Below, piece by piece: positions 21,618 through 31,121 of a DNA stretch of 64,000 nt. The number at the start of each line of letters is the position of its first letter. The stretch's first letter is position 1. The notes beneath the pieces were generated by a model. It saw nothing but the letters and a program-made list of their open reading frames with translations. It was not told the DNA's origin and made no database searches. The DNA comes from Enterobacter sp. RHBSTW-00175 (lineage in GTDB: Bacteria > Pseudomonadota > Gammaproteobacteria > Enterobacterales > Enterobacteriaceae): contig NZ_CP055930.1 of the NCBI RefSeq assembly GCF_013927005.1, positions 930,001 to 994,000 on the forward strand, in the 5' to 3' direction. The position numbers and the translations under genes are program-made.

Positions 21618-23327
21618 TTATTTCAGCGGCGAGTTTTTACGCTCGATGCTGTAGCGCTCAAGCTCTTTGTACGGCACCACCTGGCTTTTCTTCTTACGTA
21701 CATCCACCACCGTCATACGGTCGGTGCAGGAGTAGCACGGGTCGAGACTGCCGATGATCAGCGGCGCATCAGACACGGTGTTGCCACGCAGCATATAGCG
21801 CAGGGTTGGCCAGTTGGCGTAAGTTGCCGCACGGCAGCGCCAGCGGTAGAGCTTCTGGTTGTCGCCGGTCATGCTCCAGTGGATGTCGTCACCACGTGGC
21901 GCTTCAGCAAAACCAAGGGCAAAGCGGTTTGGAATATAGGTGAAGCCTTCCACCATCAGCGGGCCGCCTGGCAGGTTATCCAGGCCGAAGTCGATCATAT
22001 TCAGCGCGGTGAACACTTCGTTGATACGCACTTTCAGGCGAGAAATCACGTCGCAGCCCTGTTCGCTGTGTACCGTCATCGGCAGCAGACCGTAGCCCAC
22101 AAACGGGTGATCGGCACGGGTGTCACGGGCGTGGCCGCTGGCGCGCACCATCGGGCCAACGTTGCTGAAGTCGCGGGCAATCTCAGGATCCAGACGGCCA
22201 ATACCGACGGTACGCTGCTCGATGTTTGGCGTGCTGAGCAGCATATCCACCAGATCCTGCACATCGCGACGCATCTGCTGCGCAAGCTGGCGGGTCTGGA
22301 TCATGTCGTCTTTCAGCAGGTCGCGGCGGATCCCGCCGATCAGGTTCAGGCCGTAGGTTTTACGCGCCCCGGTGAGGATCTCCGCCATCTTCATTGACGC
22401 TTCACGCACGCGGAAGAACTGCATAAACCCGGAATCGAAGCCGACAAAGTGACAGGCCAGGCCGAGATTCAGCAGGTGCGAGTGCAGGCGTTCCACTTCC
22501 AGCAGAATGGCGCGAATCATCTGCGCGCGCTCTGGCACCACAATTCCCATGCCGTTTTCCACCGAGGTGGTGTAGGCAGTGCTGTGGGCAAAGCCACAAA
22601 TACCGCACACGCGATCGGAGAGGAAGGTCACTTCGTTGTAACCCATGCGGGTTTCCGCCAGCTTTTCCATGCCGCGATGGACGTAGAACAGACGGTAGTC
22701 GGCGTCGATAATGTTCTCGCCGTCAACGAACAGACGGAAGTGCCCCGGCTCATCAGAGGTAACGTGCAGCGGGCCAATCGGCACCACATTGTTCTTTTTA
22801 CTGCCGAGTTCGTTGATGAACTCGTAAGTTTCGCTGTCGGTGGTCGGTGCCGGACGCTGACGATAATCCATGCTGTCTTTACGCAGCGGATAAAGTTCGT
22901 CCGGCCAGTCGTCCGGCAGCACCAGGCGGCGTTCATCCGGCAGACCGACAGGCACCAGGCCGTACATATCGCGCACTTCACGCTCGCCCCAGACCGCAGC
23001 AGGCACGCGCGGCGTAACGGACGGATACTCTGGTTTGTTCGGGTCCACTTCGACGCGCACGGTTACCCAGCACTTCTCGAACTGCTCCATCGACATCACG
23101 TAGTAAACCGCATAGTTCCCGCACAGCTGACGTTCGTCGTTGCCGAACAGCACGGAGAGCCAGCCACCCTGCTGGTAATACAGGAACTCCACCACCTCTG
23201 GCAGGTAGTTCACCTTCACGGTGAGGGTTATCTGGTCTTTGGTCTGCCAGGACTCTTCCAGCACCACGCCGGGAAACGCCTGATGCAATGCGGCGAGATA
23301 CTGCTGACCTTTTTTCTCTTCAGACAT
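21618..23327 (-). CDS. hycE: Hydrogenase-3 large (Ni-Fe) subunit
   Basis: HycE is the catalytic subunit for proton reduction. It has 569 residues. The N-terminal 170 residues are NuoC-like (QYLAALHQAFPGVVLEESWQ, VWGEREVRDMYGL) and the rest is NuoD/Ni-Fe-like. The two nickel-binding Cys pairs are in RVCGICGFAHS and DPCYSCTDR. About 32 residues follow CTDRM and should be removed by HycI after the Arg, as in E. coli. Confidence 0.97.
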   Translation of the reverse strand: MSEEKKGQQYLAALHQAFPGVVLEESWQTKDQITLTVKVNYLPEVVEFLYYQQGGWLSVLFGNDERQLCGNYAVYYVMSMEQFEKCWVTVRVEVDPNKPEYPSVTPRVPAAVWGEREVRDMYGLVPVGLPDERRLVLPDDWPDELYPLRKDSMDYRQRPAPTTDSETYEFINELGSKKNNVVPIGPLHVTSDEPGHFRLFVDGENIIDADYRLFYVHRGMEKLAETRMGYNEVTFLSDRVCGICGFAHSTAYTTSVENGMGIVVPERAQMIRAILLEVERLHSHLLNLGLACHFVGFDSGFMQFFRVREASMKMAEILTGARKTYGLNLIGGIRRDLLKDDMIQTRQLAQQMRRDVQDLVDMLLSTPNIEQRTVGIGRLDPEIARDFSNVGPMVRASGHARDTRADHPFVGYGLLPMTVHSEQGCDVISRLKVRINEVFTALNMIDFGLDNLPGGPLMVEGFTYIPNRFALGFAEAPRGDDIHWSMTGDNQKLYRWRCRAATYANWPTLRYMLRGNTVSDAPLIIGSLDPCYSCTDRMTVVDVRKKKSQVVPYKELERYSIERKNSPLK

Positions 23328-23342
23328 AAAAATTCTCTTTAA

Positions 23343-24266
23343 TCACGCCACCAGCAAGGAGACGAATGCTAAAAATGCAAAGCCAAAACCGGCCCAGGTG
23401 ATACGGGACGTCGCTACAAAACGCAGACGCGCCATGCTGTTTTCAAACAGCGCAATTACCAGCACGCCAATAAGCAGCTTGAGGACGGCAACCACCACTG
23501 CCAGCACCAGGCCGCCAGCGGAAAAGTGCGTCATCTGTCCCCACGGGAAGAAAACGCCTACAAACATTTGCAGCACCACCAGCTGTTTGAGGCTGATGCC
23601 CCACTTCAGCACCGCAAAGCCGTAGCCGCTGTACTCGGTCAGTGGCCCTTCTTGCAATTCCTGCTCTGCTTCTGCAAGGTCAAACGGCAGTTTGCCCATC
23701 TCAATAAAGGTGGCGAACGCGCAGGCGCACAGCGCCAGAACCAGCGGAATGGAACGTGCAACAGGCCAGTGGTAGACGGTGTCGGTGATAAAACTGATAT
23801 GAGTCGAACCCGCCACCTGCGCGGCAACCCACAATCCCAGCAGCAGGATCGGCTCAACCAGCACGCCCAGCATTGCCTCGCGGCTGGCGCCAATGCCGGT
23901 GAACGGGCTACCGGTGTCCAGGCCCGCAATGGCAAAGAAGAAACGCGCGATGGCAAACAGATAGATAAGGGTGATCAAATCGCCCAGTACCGGCAGCGGA
24001 GAGCCAACGGTAACCACCGGCAGCGCGGTGGCGATGGTCAGCATGACGCCCACCATCACAAACGGCGTCAGGCGAAACACCCAACCTGCGGCATCGGGTG
24101 CAACGCTCTGGCGGGTGAATAATTTGAACAGGTCGCGGTATTCCTGAAGGACACCCGGCCCGCGACGGTTATGCATCCGGGCGCGCAGCACGCGGCACAC
24201 CCCGGAAAGCAGTGGCGCAATGGCGAATAACACCAGCGCCTGAAGTAATGCCAGTAACAGACTCAT
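23343..24266 (-). CDS. hycD: Formate hydrogenlyase membrane subunit (NuoH-like)
   Basis: HycD anchors the hydrogenase arm in the inner membrane. It has 307 residues and about eight hydrophobic helices. The complex-I NuoH signature region is present (RMHNRRGPGVLQEYRDLFKLF) and a conserved acidic loop follows (DLAEAEQELQEGPLTEYSG). It lies 1 bp after hycC and 15 bp before hycE. Confidence 0.96.
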   Translation of the reverse strand: MSLLLALLQALVLFAIAPLLSGVCRVLRARMHNRRGPGVLQEYRDLFKLFTRQSVAPDAAGWVFRLTPFVMVGVMLTIATALPVVTVGSPLPVLGDLITLIYLFAIARFFFAIAGLDTGSPFTGIGASREAMLGVLVEPILLLGLWVAAQVAGSTHISFITDTVYHWPVARSIPLVLALCACAFATFIEMGKLPFDLAEAEQELQEGPLTEYSGYGFAVLKWGISLKQLVVLQMFVGVFFPWGQMTHFSAGGLVLAVVVAVLKLLIGVLVIALFENSMARLRFVATSRITWAGFGFAFLAFVSLLVA

Positions 24267-24267
24267 G

Positions 24268-26094
24268 TCAGGCTCCTCGTGAAATCACAATCACCACCAG
24301 CACCGCCAGCTCGATAACCGCCAGACGGCGGAACAGCACAGGCACGGCAGCACTCTGCCAGCCAGGGACCCAGGCCACTGGGTTCAGCCAGTGACGCAGC
24401 TTCAGCACGGCAGCGAAGTTCTCTTTCACCGGCATGGCAAAGCCGTGGGCGGTGATCACCATTGATTGCTCATGTTCATAGCCGCAGGCCCACGCCGCAC
24501 CGCGTGAGCGGGAAGAGAGACGGTCGCGTTTGAAGAACAGCATCAGAATGAATGGCAGCAACGGCGCGGCAATCAGCAGCAGCGCAATCATCGGCTGTGA
24601 AACAGTGGTGTGCGCCGTCGTGAGCGGCAGCGGTATCGCGCTACCCAGCAGCGGCAGCAGCCACGGCGCAGCCACACCGCCGATAACGCAGCACAGCGCC
24701 AGTGCGACAACGCTTGCCGCCATCAGCACCGGCGCGCAGCAGGCCTGTTCCGCCTCTTTCGTGCGCGGTGCGCCGAGGAAGGTCACGCCATAGACTTTCG
24801 CCATACACATCACCGCCAGCGCGCCGGTGATAGCCAGCCCCACCGCCAGCAGCGGACCGAGCAGACGCGCAATAAACGCATCACTCTGACCGAGCGCGAA
24901 GAAGGACTGGTAAATCACCCACTCACCGGCAAAGCCGTTCAGCGGCGGCAGCGCGGCCATCGCCATCAACCCCACCAGCATGGCAAGAGAGATAACCGGC
25001 ATCTTTTTGCCGATGCCGCCCAGTTTTTCGATATCGCGATGGCCGGTACGGAACCAGACGCTACCCGCGCCGAGGAACAGCGTGCTTTTAAACAGGCTAT
25101 GGTTGACGAGGTGATACAGGCCGCCGATAAACCCGGCAGCAATCAGCGCAGGTTGATTGAGCGCCAGCCCGGTCACACCTGCGCCAAGCCCCAGCAGAAT
25201 GATGCCGATATTCTCCAGGGTGTGATAGGCCAGCAAACGCTGGATGTTGTGCTCCATCAGCGCGTACAGCCCGCCGACAAATGCAGTTACCATACCCGCC
25301 AGCAGCAACACCACGCCCCACCAGAGCGGCGGCTGCCCACCCGTAAGCGACAGCGTAAGAATGCCGAACAGCCCAACCTTCATCACCACGGTGGAGAACA
25401 GTGCCGCCGCCGGAGCAGAGGCATTGGCATGTGCCTGTGGCACCCAGCCGTGCAGCGGGATGATCCCGGCCAGCAGACCAAAGCCCACCACGCCCGACAA
25501 CCAGATGTCAGCGCCAAACGGCAGCTGCTGTGCCCGCTCGTTCAGCAGGGCTAAATCCAGGGTGCCGTAGCGTTGCCACACCAGCCAGCAGGTTAACGCC
25601 AGCAGCAGCGTGCCGAGCCGCCCAAGCGCAAACCACAGCTTGCCGGAAGCACTGCACCCGGTCAGGAACACGCCGCACAGGGCCATGATTTCGGCCATCA
25701 CCACCAGCGCACCCAGGTTGCTGGCGGTCACGGTGCAGAGCGCCGCAGCCATCAGCACATTCACCAGCAACCCGTTCGCTTTGGTGCTGTGATGGCGGTG
25801 CCAGTCAATATTAAACAGGCTGATAAACAGCCCGCACAAACCAAACGTCACCAGCCAGATGGCATTCAGCGGGGTCACCTGAACCGCGTGATGCACCACC
25901 GGAATGGTGGCTTCAACGGATTGCCCGCCGAGCAGAACCACCCCACCCGCGGCCAGGGTCATCAGGCTCCCTATCGCCCCGCCTATCCCGGCAATCCAGC
26001 CGCTCAGGGTTTTATGGAACGAAAAAATCAGCGCCAGAACGGCCGCGGCGGCGAACCAGGCCACAGCGCTGTTCATCATCGTCACCGCGTTCAT
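24268..26094 (-). CDS. hycC: Formate hydrogenlyase membrane subunit (NuoL/M-like)
   Basis: This antiporter-like membrane subunit has 608 residues, as in E. coli. Many hydrophobic helices are visible. The quinone/antiporter family motif HGWVPQAHANASAPAAALFS includes the conserved Lys-bearing VVMKVGLFG that follows, and HNIQRLLAYHTLENIG and LYHLVNHSLFKSTLFLGAGS are further family landmarks. Its start overlaps the hycB stop by 4 bp. Confidence 0.96.
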   Translation of the reverse strand: MNAVTMMNSAVAWFAAAAVLALIFSFHKTLSGWIAGIGGAIGSLMTLAAGGVVLLGGQSVEATIPVVHHAVQVTPLNAIWLVTFGLCGLFISLFNIDWHRHHSTKANGLLVNVLMAAALCTVTASNLGALVVMAEIMALCGVFLTGCSASGKLWFALGRLGTLLLALTCWLVWQRYGTLDLALLNERAQQLPFGADIWLSGVVGFGLLAGIIPLHGWVPQAHANASAPAAALFSTVVMKVGLFGILTLSLTGGQPPLWWGVVLLLAGMVTAFVGGLYALMEHNIQRLLAYHTLENIGIILLGLGAGVTGLALNQPALIAAGFIGGLYHLVNHSLFKSTLFLGAGSVWFRTGHRDIEKLGGIGKKMPVISLAMLVGLMAMAALPPLNGFAGEWVIYQSFFALGQSDAFIARLLGPLLAVGLAITGALAVMCMAKVYGVTFLGAPRTKEAEQACCAPVLMAASVVALALCCVIGGVAAPWLLPLLGSAIPLPLTTAHTTVSQPMIALLLIAAPLLPFILMLFFKRDRLSSRSRGAAWACGYEHEQSMVITAHGFAMPVKENFAAVLKLRHWLNPVAWVPGWQSAAVPVLFRRLAVIELAVLVVIVISRGA

Positions 26095-26699
26095 TTTGCC
26101 CCCTCGTTAAGTTCCTGAAGCAGCGAAAGATCGCCAAAATCGGTGTTGATCGTCAGCTCGCGCTTGCGCTTGCTGGTACGGGCGATATCGCGAATGTTGA
26201 CCAGAATGAGCGCTTTAGTCGGGCAGGTGCGCACGCAGGCCGGGCCTTGTTCATCAAAGCAGCACAGATCGCACTTCACCGCGATGGCTCGCACGCCGGG
26301 AACCCAGTCCAGCAGCGTACTGACGCGTGCCGGAGCCGGTGGCGCTGGCGGCGCTTTCGGGGAATTGGCATTCGCCGGAATATGCAGCGGGCGGCTGCCG
26401 GAAAACTCAATCGCGCCAAACGGGCAGGCAATACCGCACAGCTTGCAGCTTACGCACAGGCTTTCATTGAGCTGTACCGCACCATCAACACGGGTGATGG
26501 CATTAACAGGGCAGACACCCGCGCACGGGGCATCCTCACAGTGGTGGCAGAGCTGCGGCGCAGACTCTTTTTCATTTCGCATGACGCGCAGGCGCGGCAT
26601 TGACTGCAATCCGTGCAGGCGGTGTGTTTCCGAACACGCCGCTTCACAGGTTCGACAGCCGATACAGACCGTCGAGTCGGCAATTACAAAACGGTTCAC
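26091..26699 (-). CDS. hycB: Formate hydrogenlyase iron-sulphur subunit
   Basis: HycB has 202 residues with four [4Fe-4S] motifs (CIGCRTCEAAC, CHHCEDAPCAGVCP, CVSCKLCGIACP, CDLCCFDEQGPACVRTCP). It takes electrons from formate dehydrogenase-H (FdhF, not in the window) into the complex. It is paralogous to HydN. It is separated from hycA by 70 bp that hold a second FhlA-like site. Confidence 0.96.
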   Translation of the reverse strand: MNRFVIADSTVCIGCRTCEAACSETHRLHGLQSMPRLRVMRNEKESAPQLCHHCEDAPCAGVCPVNAITRVDGAVQLNESLCVSCKLCGIACPFGAIEFSGSRPLHIPANANSPKAPPAPPAPARVSTLLDWVPGVRAIAVKCDLCCFDEQGPACVRTCPTKALILVNIRDIARTSKRKRELTINTDFGDLSLLQELNEGAK

Positions 26700-26738
26700 C
26701 GGGTAATCCTCTGGTGATGGTCATTTTTGACGAAAATC

Positions 26739-26761
26739 TGTCTTATCGACACTTCTCGACA
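26739..26761. promoter_or_regulatory. Second FhlA-like site, hycA-hycB gap
   Basis: TGTC and two TCGACA half sites occur within 23 bp (read on the minus strand TGTCGA-N4-TGTCGA). E. coli also has an FhlA/IHF-responsive region between hycA and hycB. No separate -24/-12 box is clear here. Confidence 0.55.
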
Positions 26762-26769
26762 CGCAATAC

Positions 26770-27234
26770 TCAGGCAACGTTTGCCGATGGGTTTCCGTTC
26801 ATCAGCTGTTGCAGGTTGACCGGTAAATCGTGCTCAACCGCGGTGTAAAGGCCGTTGTAGACCGGCGCAATTTTTTCCAGGTAATGTTCCAGCACCTGCT
26901 GGCGATCGCGGTTGCTGACGTGGCCATCAACCATGCCATCAGTCATCAGTTGCGCCTGAGCAATGCGTTGTTTATCCCCGTCTTTTGTCTCGACGTAATA
27001 CTCGATGGTGTGGCTGTTGAAGCTGTCTGCCAGGGTGACGTAAATCGTAAAGTGCCCGAACAACACAAAGCGCATATCGCCCTGTGCCGCGCAGCTCATG
27101 GCATGGTGTAGCCGGGCTTTCGACAGGGTTATCCCCTGAACCAGAGAATTGCAGTAAAGATGCCACTGCTCCTGTAACTGCTGATGTCGCTGTGCGATGT
27201 AATCCGCTTTTTCGCTGATTTCCCAAATAGTCAT
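26770..27234 (-). CDS. hycA: Formate hydrogenlyase regulatory protein HycA
   Basis: HycA counteracts FhlA and so lowers expression of the formate regulon. It has 154 residues (E. coli about 153). It is a soluble protein with no known domain; it starts MTIWEISEKADYIAQRHQQL and contains FVLFGHFTIYVTLADSFNSHT. It is the first gene of the hyc operon behind the sigma54 promoter. Confidence 0.94.
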   Translation of the reverse strand: MTIWEISEKADYIAQRHQQLQEQWHLYCNSLVQGITLSKARLHHAMSCAAQGDMRFVLFGHFTIYVTLADSFNSHTIEYYVETKDGDKQRIAQAQLMTDGMVDGHVSNRDRQQVLEHYLEKIAPVYNGLYTAVEHDLPVNLQQLMNGNPSANVA

Positions 27235-27270
27235 GTCAGATATCCGGTTAATGGAGATTGCGGCTATTAA

Positions 27271-27285
27271 GCAGATTCCATGCCA
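27271..27285 (-). promoter_or_regulatory. Sigma54 promoter of the hyc operon
   Basis: On the minus strand TGGCATGGAATCTGC has GG and GC separated by exactly 10 bases, the full -24/-12 pattern. It lies 37 bp before hycA. Confidence 0.88.
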
Positions 27286-27342
27286 ATTTTTAATTTATTG
27301 ATTTTTAATGCTTTAAATACAAAACACACTGCTGTAACGGCA

Positions 27343-27380
27343 GTGTCGACGTGTCATTTCGACAGCGTTGACATCGTCAC
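27343..27380. promoter_or_regulatory. FhlA upstream activating sequence shared by hyc and hyp
   Basis: A run of TGTCGA/GACA half sites (GTGTCGACGTGTCATTTCG, then ACAGCGTTGACATCGTCA) lies between the two divergent sigma54 promoters: 58 bp from the hyc -24 box and 20 bp from the hyp -24 box. Its half sites recur in front of hydN. Confidence 0.75.
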
Positions 27381-27399
27381 GCCTTAACAAAAATCAAGA

Positions 27400-27415
27400 T
27401 GGCATCGTTATTGCA
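27400..27415 (+). promoter_or_regulatory. Sigma54 promoter of the hyp operon
   Basis: TGGCATCGTTATTGCA matches the -24/-12 consensus exactly (GG-N10-GC, TTGCA). It lies 29 bp before the hypA ATG. Confidence 0.9.
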
Positions 27416-27444
27416 TTACAGGCGCAATTCATTGAGGAGGCGTC

Positions 27445-27795
27445 ATGCACGAAATCACCCTCTGCCAACGGGCTCTGGAGTTAATCGAACAACAGGCAGC
27501 ACAACACCACGCAAAACGTGTGACCGGTGTCTGGCTGAAACTCGGCGCGTTTTCCTGCGTCGAAACCAGCGCCCTCACCTTTTGCTTTGAGCTGGTGTGC
27601 CGCGACACGCTGGCGGAAGGCTGCCAGCTTCATATTGAAGAACAGCAGGCGGAGTGCTGGTGCGAACAGTGCCAGCAGTACGTCACGTTGCTGTCGTCGA
27701 AAGTACGAAGCTGCCCGCAGTGTCAGAGCACCGGGCTTCGCATCGTGGCCGATGACGGAATGCAGATCCAACGCCTCGAAATCGAGAGGAAATAA
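27445..27795 (+). CDS. hypA: Hydrogenase nickel-insertion protein HypA
   Basis: HypA delivers nickel to the large subunit together with HypB. It has 116 residues. The nickel-binding MHEITLC is at the extreme N-terminus (His2, Glu3). The zinc site is formed by the two Cys pairs CEQCQQYV and CPQCQS. The start is preceded by GAGGAGG. First gene of the hyp operon. Confidence 0.96.
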   Translation: MHEITLCQRALELIEQQAAQHHAKRVTGVWLKLGAFSCVETSALTFCFELVCRDTLAEGCQLHIEEQQAECWCEQCQQYVTLLSSKVRSCPQCQSTGLRIVADDGMQIQRLEIERK

Positions 27796-27797
27796 TT

Positions 27798-28661
27798 ATG
27801 TGTAGTACCTGCGGTTGTGCCGAAGGCAACCTCTATATAGAAGGGGATGAGCATCGTCCTCACTCTGCGTTTCGCTCCGCACCCTTCTCTCCTGCGCCTC
27901 GTCCATCAGGAGTCTTTACCGGCCTGGCATTTACGCCAACCCAATCCGCTGACGGCGACCTGCATTACGGCCACGGTGAAGCCGGTACGCACGCGCCAGG
28001 CATCAGCCAGCGGCAGATGCTGGACGTCGAAATCAACGTGCTTGATAAAAATAACCAGTTGGCTGCGCGTAATCGCGCCCGCTTTGCCGCCCGCAAACTG
28101 CTGGTCCTGAACCTGGTCTCCAGCCCGGGCTCTGGCAAAACAACACTGCTAACAGAAACGCTCAAACGCCTGAACGGACGCGTTTCTTGCGCAGTTATCG
28201 AAGGCGATCAGCAGACGGTAAACGATGCCGCGCGTATTCGTGAAACCGGCACACCAGCCATTCAGGTGAATACCGGTAAGGGTTGCCATCTTGATGCGCA
28301 GATGATTGCCGATGCCGCGCCACGTCTGCCCGTAGCGGATAACGGCATTCTGTTTATTGAGAACGTGGGTAACCTGGTCTGCCCGGCGAGTTTTGATCTG
28401 GGCGAGCGGCATAAAGTAGCCGTGCTATCGGTGACCGAAGGGGAAGACAAGCCGCTGAAATACCCGCATATGTTTGCAGCGGCATCGGTGATGATCCTCA
28501 ACAAAGTCGACCTGCTGCCGTACCTGAATTTCGACGTCGATAAGTGTCTGGCGTATGCCCGTGAAGTGAACCCGGATATTGAAATCCTGCTGGTGTCTGC
28601 CACCGGCGGGCAAGGTATGGATAACTGGCTGAACTGGCTGGAGAGAGAACGATGTGCATAG
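27798..28661 (+). CDS. hypB: Hydrogenase nickel-insertion GTPase HypB
   Basis: HypB has 287 residues. The N-terminal MCSTCGC motif binds nickel tightly. A linker with scattered His ([13 protein letters not shown]) follows, but not the long His run seen in some species. The GTPase domain has the P-loop [14 protein letters not shown] at about residue 109, IEGDQQT and LNKVDLLPY. It works with HypA to load nickel into HycE. It overlaps hypC by 10 bp. Confidence 0.96.
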   Translation: MCSTCGCAEGNLYIEGDEHRPHSAFRSAPFSPAPRPSGVFTGLAFTPTQSADGDLHYGHGEAGTHAPGISQRQMLDVEINVLDKNNQLAARNRARFAARKLLVLNLVSSPGSGKTTLLTETLKRLNGRVSCAVIEGDQQTVNDAARIRETGTPAIQVNTGKGCHLDAQMIADAAPRLPVADNGILFIENVGNLVCPASFDLGERHKVAVLSVTEGEDKPLKYPHMFAAASVMILNKVDLLPYLNFDVDKCLAYAREVNPDIEILLVSATGGQGMDNWLNWLERERCA

Positions 28662-28924
28662 GCGTCCCGGGGCAAATCCATGCGATTGACGGCAATCAGG
28701 CCAAAGTAGACGTGTGCGGCGTGCTGCGCGATGTCGATCTGACGCTGGTTGGCAATGTGGATGAAAACGGTGCGCCCCGCATCGGCCAGTGGGTGCTGGT
28801 ACACGTTGGCTTTGCCATGAGCGTGATTAACGAAGCAGAAGCGCGCGACACGCTGGATGCCCTGCAAAACATGTTTGATGTGGAGCCTGATGTCGGGGCG
28901 CTGCTGTACGGCGAGGAGCGATAA
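28652..28924 (+). CDS. hypC: Hydrogenase maturation chaperone HypC
   Basis: HypC has 90 residues and begins MCIGVPGQ, whose Cys2 is essential for binding HypD and the large-subunit precursor. It carries the Fe(CN)2CO group from HypD to HycE. It is an OB-fold protein with the usual length. It overlaps hypB and is 2 bp from hypD. Confidence 0.96.
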   Translation: MCIGVPGQIHAIDGNQAKVDVCGVLRDVDLTLVGNVDENGAPRIGQWVLVHVGFAMSVINEAEARDTLDALQNMFDVEPDVGALLYGEER

Positions 28925-28926
28925 CC

Positions 28927-30048
28927 ATGCGCTATGTTGATGAATATCGAGCGCCCGAACAGGTGATGCAGCTTATTGAACACCTGAAAATGCGGGCAAA
29001 ACATCTGCGCTATACCGCCGAAAAACCGCTGCGCATCATGGAGGTGTGCGGCGGGCATACCCACGCCATCTTTAAATTTGGCCTCGACCAGCTGTTGCCG
29101 GACAACATCGAGTTTATCCACGGCCCGGGCTGCCCGGTGTGCGTGCTGCCAATGGGACGCATCGACAGCTGTATTGAGATTGCCAGCCAGCCTGACGTGA
29201 TTTTCTGTACCTTTGGTGACGCCATGCGCGTGCCGGGGAAAAATGGCTCGTTGCTCCAGGCCAGAGCGCGGGGAGCGGACGTGCGTATCGTCTACTCACC
29301 GGTAGATGCCCTAACGCTGGCCGCCGACAATCCCACGCGGAAAGTCGTCTTTTTCGGCCTAGGTTTTGAAACCACCATGCCAGCAACGGCCATCACCTTA
29401 CAGCAGGCCAAAGCGCGCAACATCAGCAACTTTTTCTTTTTTTGCCAGCACATTACGCTTATCCCGACCCTGCGCAGCCTGCTGGAAGAGCCGGGCAACG
29501 GCATTGACGCGTTTCTGGCGCCAGGGCACGTCAGTATGGTCATCGGCACCGGGGCTTACGGTTTCATCGCCAGCGACTTTGATCGTCCTTTAGTGGTCGC
29601 TGGTTTCGAACCTCTTGATCTACTGCAAGGCGTGACCATGCTTGTTGAGCAGAAAATAGCAGCCCTGAGTAAAGTGGAAAATCAGTATCGCCGCGTGGTC
29701 CCGGATGCCGGGAATGTGCTTGCCCAAAAAGCCATTGCTGAGGTTTTCAGTGTGGAGGGCGACAGCGAGTGGCGTGGCCTGGGATTGATTGCCGAATCAG
29801 GTGTGCGCCTGACGTCTGCATACCGTGCGTTCGACGCCGAAGCCCATTTCCACCCGCAACCGCAACAGGTTTGCGACGATCCCCGCGCCCGCTGTGGCGA
29901 CGTACTCACCGGTAAATGCAAACCACATCAATGCCCGTTATTTGGCAACACCTGTAACCCGCAAACTGCATTTGGCGCACTGATGGTTTCATCAGAAGGC
30001 GCATGCGCTGCGTGGTATCAGTATCGCAATCAGGAGTGTGAAGTATGA
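28927..30048 (+). CDS. hypD: Hydrogenase maturation iron-sulphur protein HypD
   Basis: HypD has 373 residues. With HypC it forms the scaffold on which iron receives CN and CO. Conserved motifs: MEVCGGHTHAIFKFGLDQLL, HGPGCPVCVLPMG, FGLGFETTMPATA, and the C-terminal [4Fe-4S] Cys set CGDVLTGKCKPHQCPLFG. Its 3' end overlaps hypE by 4 bp. Confidence 0.96.
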   Translation: MRYVDEYRAPEQVMQLIEHLKMRAKHLRYTAEKPLRIMEVCGGHTHAIFKFGLDQLLPDNIEFIHGPGCPVCVLPMGRIDSCIEIASQPDVIFCTFGDAMRVPGKNGSLLQARARGADVRIVYSPVDALTLAADNPTRKVVFFGLGFETTMPATAITLQQAKARNISNFFFFCQHITLIPTLRSLLEEPGNGIDAFLAPGHVSMVIGTGAYGFIASDFDRPLVVAGFEPLDLLQGVTMLVEQKIAALSKVENQYRRVVPDAGNVLAQKAIAEVFSVEGDSEWRGLGLIAESGVRLTSAYRAFDAEAHFHPQPQQVCDDPRARCGDVLTGKCKPHQCPLFGNTCNPQTAFGALMVSSEGACAAWYQYRNQECEV

Positions 30049-31055
30049 ACAGGGTAGAAATGGCGCACGGTAGCGGCGGACAAGCCATGCAGCAGCTCAT
30101 TAATCAGCTGTTTATGGACGCCTTTAACAATCCCTGGCTGGCCGAACAGGAAGACCAGGCGCGCATTGATCTCTCTACTCTCACCGCTCAGGGCGACAGG
30201 CTGGCGTTTTCGACCGACAGCTACGTTATCGATCCGTTGTTCTTCCCGGGCGGTGATATCGGCAAGCTGGCCATCTGCGGTACAGCAAACGATGTGGCAG
30301 TCAGCGGCGCAATTCCACGCTATCTCTCCTGCGGCTTTATCCTTGAAGAAGGGCTGCCAATGGACACCCTGAAGGCCGTTGTCGCCAGCATGGCATCCAC
30401 TGCACATGAAGCAGGGATCGCCATCGTGACCGGGGACACCAAAGTGGTACAACGCGGCGCGGCTGACAAACTGTTTATCAACACCGCCGGGATGGGGGCA
30501 ATTCCTGCCGATATTCACTGGGGGGCGGGGCAACTGACCCCCGGCGACGTGTTGCTGGTCAGCGGAACGCTGGGCTGCCACGGCGCGACTATACTCAACC
30601 TGCGTGAAGGCCTGGGGCTGGATGGCGAGTTACGCAGCGACTGCGCCGTACTGACACCGCTTATTCAGACTCTGCGTTCATGCCAGGGCGTAAAAGCCCT
30701 GCGCGATGCCACACGTGGTGGCGTTAATGCTGTGGTACATGAATTCGCGGCAAGCAGCGGATGCGGTATTGAACTGACCGAACGCGGATTACCGGTCAAA
30801 CCTGCAGTACGGGGGCTTTGTGAACTGCTTGGGCTGGACCCGCTAAACTTTGCCAATGAAGGCAAGCTGGTTATCGGCGTGGAACGCCAGGCCGCCGAAG
30901 CCGTACTGGCGCAGCTGCGTGCTCATCCCTCAGGGAAAGAGGCCGCGATTATCGGCGAAGTGGTTGAGCGCAAAGGGGTGCGCCTGACCGGGCTTTACGG
31001 CGTTAAACGTACGCTGGATCTGCCGCACGCCGAACCTTTACCCCGAATTTGCTAG
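30045..31055 (+). CDS. hypE: Hydrogenase maturation protein HypE
   Basis: HypE takes a carbamoyl group from HypF on its C-terminal Cys and dehydrates it with ATP to a thiocyanate. It has 336 residues and ends PRIC, the required acceptor tail. The PurM-like fold shows MAHGSGGQAMQQLI, FSTDSYVIDPLFFPGGDIG and DATRGGVNAVVHEFA. Last gene of the hyp operon proper; fhlA follows after 66 bp and may be cotranscribed. Confidence 0.96.
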   Translation: MNRVEMAHGSGGQAMQQLINQLFMDAFNNPWLAEQEDQARIDLSTLTAQGDRLAFSTDSYVIDPLFFPGGDIGKLAICGTANDVAVSGAIPRYLSCGFILEEGLPMDTLKAVVASMASTAHEAGIAIVTGDTKVVQRGAADKLFINTAGMGAIPADIHWGAGQLTPGDVLLVSGTLGCHGATILNLREGLGLDGELRSDCAVLTPLIQTLRSCQGVKALRDATRGGVNAVVHEFAASSGCGIELTERGLPVKPAVRGLCELLGLDPLNFANEGKLVIGVERQAAEAVLAQLRAHPSGKEAAIIGEVVERKGVRLTGLYGVKRTLDLPHAEPLPRIC

Positions 31056-31121
31056 AACCGCGCCAAAAGCGGGCAGCACAGGATTTTCTCTTTTTTTGCC
31101 AGTTTCAATTGGAAAGCAATG

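Noticed and set aside
21228-22397. 389-codon plus-strand frame opposite hycF and hycE
   Set aside because: Antisense to conserved hydrogenase subunits, with His/Arg-rich composition typical of a shadow frame.
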